From Alkaliphilus serpentinus (GTDB lineage Bacteria; Bacillota; Clostridia; Peptostreptococcales; Natronincolaceae), in assembly GCF_009017255.1 (NCBI RefSeq), contig NZ_WBZB01000033.1, forward strand, positions 1 through 43,941: 43,941 nt of DNA, written 5' to 3'. Under the pieces are notes generated by a model, which saw nothing but the letters and a program-made list of their open reading frames with translations, searched no databases and was not told the origin of the DNA. The position numbers and the translations under genes were made by a program. Of the stretch, positions 42,336 through 43,941 are shown one piece after another; position 1 is the stretch's first letter, and every line of letters starts with the position of its first letter.

Positions 42336-42359
42336 AAGGAGTGTATAAGTACACTCCTT
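42336..42359. terminator. Terminator between convergent genes
   Basis: Perfect ten-base arms aaggagtgta and tacactcctt around taag. T tracts on both sides are short. It lies between the phospholipase-like gene and the minus-strand membrane protein gene. Confidence 0.6.
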
Positions 42360-42413
42360 CTCTGTGAAACAAAAATCCTTTCATCAGATCTATCTTTCCT
42401 ATCTATATTGCGC

Positions 42414-42878
42414 TTATATATGGTCAGCTTCATTATTTTTACTATGGTTTAAGGACATTATCAGCATAACTATTGCAAGGGGTAAAATGACATAATTGGC
42501 TATTGCTCCTGGTGGTGTATGGCTATATATAGGGGTTTTAACACTGCCTATATACATTCTTCCCAGAGTTTCTAATAACAACAGTATGTACATCAAAGGT
42601 ATGAGGTTTTTGTATCTAAATGCTACAAGCAGCTGTATTATGGCATATAAAACCTGAGATAAACCCCATAGGCCAAAGGCAAAAATAATGTTTTCCATAC
42701 CAGAGGATAAATCTAGGCTTGCAATACTACCTGCTCCTCCATCCGATGCAAATAAATGAATACAGCTTCTAATAAAGCTGATTAGACTTAATAATACAAA
42801 TATCCAGCAAGGGATTTTCATGCCTTTATAATCATTGCTGGCAGCTTTAGGGAATATTTTGCCTAAAATATCTTTCAT
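42414..42878 (-). CDS. Small membrane protein of unknown function
   Basis: 154 residues with about four hydrophobic segments (PCWIFVLLSLISFI; IIFAFGLWGLSQVLYAIIQL; LIPLMYILLLLETL; YVILPLAIVMLIM). The preferred start is the ATG at 42878, eight bases after GGAG; the ATG at 42884 sits too close. No family is recognised with confidence; the pattern resembles DUF4345-like small integral membrane proteins. It lies downstream of cwlD on the same strand but 115 bases away. Confidence 0.65.
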   Translation of the reverse strand: MKDILGKIFPKAASNDYKGMKIPCWIFVLLSLISFIRSCIHLFASDGGAGSIASLDLSSGMENIIFAFGLWGLSQVLYAIIQLLVAFRYKNLIPLMYILLLLETLGRMYIGSVKTPIYSHTPPGAIANYVILPLAIVMLIMSLNHSKNNEADHI

Positions 42879-42999
42879 CTTCATCTCTCCTATAATATTA
42901 AAAATCTCATAAGAATATTATAGCAGAAAGGTAATAACAAATTAAGCTATCAACAGATGCATCTCTACTATTATCTTTAAGGCCTTATTTTAAAAATTT

Positions 43000-43740
43000 T
43001 TAAAGATTATTTTTACTAAAATATTGGACTATGCTTTCTCCAATAAGCCTTGCAATTTCCTTTTGATGATCATCTTCTAATAATAATTTTCTATCATAAT
43101 CATTGGAAATATATCCCGTTTCTACTATTACCCCTGGTGCTTTAGTGTTGCGAAGAATATAATAGTTTCCCGGGACAGCTTTCTCTGAATTTTTTATTCC
43201 CAACTCCTTATATGATGAAAGGTTGTTCAAATTAGTTTGAAGGTATTCAGCTAAAGCCTTACTATTGTCGCTACTCCCATGGTAAAAAACCAGTGGTCCA
43301 AGCTTATTTTGATTTCTGATATAATTCACATGGATGCTAATGAATATATCGGCATTGCTTTCATTAATGATTTTAACCCTTGCATTGAGATCTTCACGAT
43401 GCCGACTACCATTTCTGATATGATCATCTAAGGAATCATCAATTTCCCGGGTCATAATTGCGATTGCTCCTCTATTGATTAATTCCTCCTTTAGCTTGAT
43501 GCTAATGGCTAGGTTTATATCCTTTTCTAAAATAATATCACCATAATGGGTGCCTCCATCTATTCCCCCATGTCCTGCATCTATAGCGATTATTTTTCCA
43601 AATAGGGTTTCATTCTGGATTTTCATTACTTTAAGGGTAATGGAATGTGTAAATAGGGCCATGGCAGTAATTATAAGGATTATCCCAATAATCAGAAGAG
43701 CTTTTCTGCTAATAAGAAGTAATATAGTAGGTCTTTTCAT
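43000..43740 (-). CDS. cwlD: N-acetylmuramoyl-L-alanine amidase CwlD (spore cortex)
   Basis: 246 residues. An N-terminal hydrophobic anchor (ALLIIGIILIITAMALF) is followed by an amidase_3 domain with its zinc ligands and catalytic residues: IAIDAGHGGIDGG (His), LEKDINL (Glu), ISIHVN (His) and VIVETGYISN (Glu). The size and single-domain build with an uncleaved anchor fit CwlD, which prepares muramic-delta-lactam in the spore cortex so that germination enzymes can recognise it. GAGGTGG precedes the ATG. This supports a spore-forming host. A related vegetative amidase is the less likely alternative. Confidence 0.87.
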   Translation of the reverse strand: MKRPTILLLISRKALLIIGIILIITAMALFTHSITLKVMKIQNETLFGKIIAIDAGHGGIDGGTHYGDIILEKDINLAISIKLKEELINRGAIAIMTREIDDSLDDHIRNGSRHREDLNARVKIINESNADIFISIHVNYIRNQNKLGPLVFYHGSSDNSKALAEYLQTNLNNLSSYKELGIKNSEKAVPGNYYILRNTKAPGVIVETGYISNDYDRKLLLEDDHQKEIARLIGESIVQYFSKNNL

Positions 43741-43917
43741 TTAACCACCTCAATTATCATATTATCTAAGTAAATTGATAATAAATCCTATGCTATTGTT
43801 ATATTTATGCTGTGGAAACTACTATAGAACTACTAGTAAAACATTGAGATTCTAACATAAACAGAACAAAAGAATTTCATGCGTTAATTTTCTATGGTTA
43901 AAATGCTTTTGTTTTCC

Positions 43918-43937
43918 AGAGAACCCATGCGTTCTCT
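43918..43937. repeat. Inverted repeat at the right edge of the window
   Basis: Seven-base arms agagaac and gttctct around ccatgc, extendable by tcc/gga with a bulge. It is probably a terminator or operator belonging to the next locus, which is outside the window. Nothing else is seen between 43741 and 43917. Confidence 0.4.
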
Positions 43938-43941
43938 AGGA

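Noticed and set aside
42221-42433. 70-residue minus-strand frame
   Set aside because: It overlaps the end of the phospholipase-like gene and a terminator, has no ribosome binding site and no protein-like pattern.

Overview
The window reads as chromosome of a low-GC, endospore-forming, probably anaerobic clostridium. The evidence is AT-rich intergenic DNA, strong AGGAGG-type ribosome binding sites with frequent TTG starts, a CwlD-type germination amidase, YheC/YheD-type ATP-grasp proteins, S-layer-homology proteins, and subunits of a sodium-pumping decarboxylase. An Alkaliphilus/Natronincola-like member of the Clostridia is my guess; no rRNA or tRNA gene is present to place it. I see no phage, insertion sequence or CRISPR array. 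Several truncated genes and detached C-terminal tails suggest local decay.

Layout: (1) 1-538, start of a lipoprotein gene, a palindromic repeat and a terminator. (2) 539-5365, a four-gene 2-oxoacid (pyruvate) dehydrogenase operon. (3) 5536-7737, a degenerate GGDEF protein, a threonine-aldolase-like enzyme and a small unknown protein. (4) 7975-9033, an XdhC-type molybdenum-enzyme maturation factor. (5) 9185-14061, a possible amide-ligase module: a D,D-carboxypeptidase without signal peptide and a MurF-like ligase lacking its N-terminal domain, divergent from two ATP-grasp genes that share a sporulation-like promoter motif. (6) 14244-25456, a catabolic island: a HAL/PAL-fold lyase without the MIO-forming Ala-Ser-Gly triad, a three-subunit molybdenum hydroxylase, a BCCT betaine transporter, a 1020-residue BTAD/AAA/TPR regulator and an AraC regulator. 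(7) 25618-31614, cell-surface proteins, a second AraC regulator, a membrane-anchored MutS-like protein and an NmrA-like oxidoreductase ending a MarR operon. (8) 31611-35428, a MarR regulator with a clear promoter/operator, then a TetR-controlled ABC exporter. (9) 35427-37385, a zupT remnant and an oadB-oadG pair behind what looks like a yybP-ykoY manganese riboswitch. (10) 37424-43941, an SLH protein, a GNAT remnant, an ABC-F ATPase with an attenuator-like leader, a zinc phospholipase C-like protein without signal peptide, a small membrane protein and cwlD.

The two strongest leads are as follows. The lyase, molybdenum hydroxylase and BCCT transporter fit a pathway that imports an aromatic betaine such as ergothioneine, removes trimethylamine without MIO chemistry, and hydroxylates the remaining heterocycle. 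The putative manganese riboswitch has a terminator that shares its P1 strand, and its first downstream gene is oadB, which is not a target of that class known to me. The MurF-like/ATP-grasp module is a third candidate system. All functions come from reading the sequence by eye; no database search was run.
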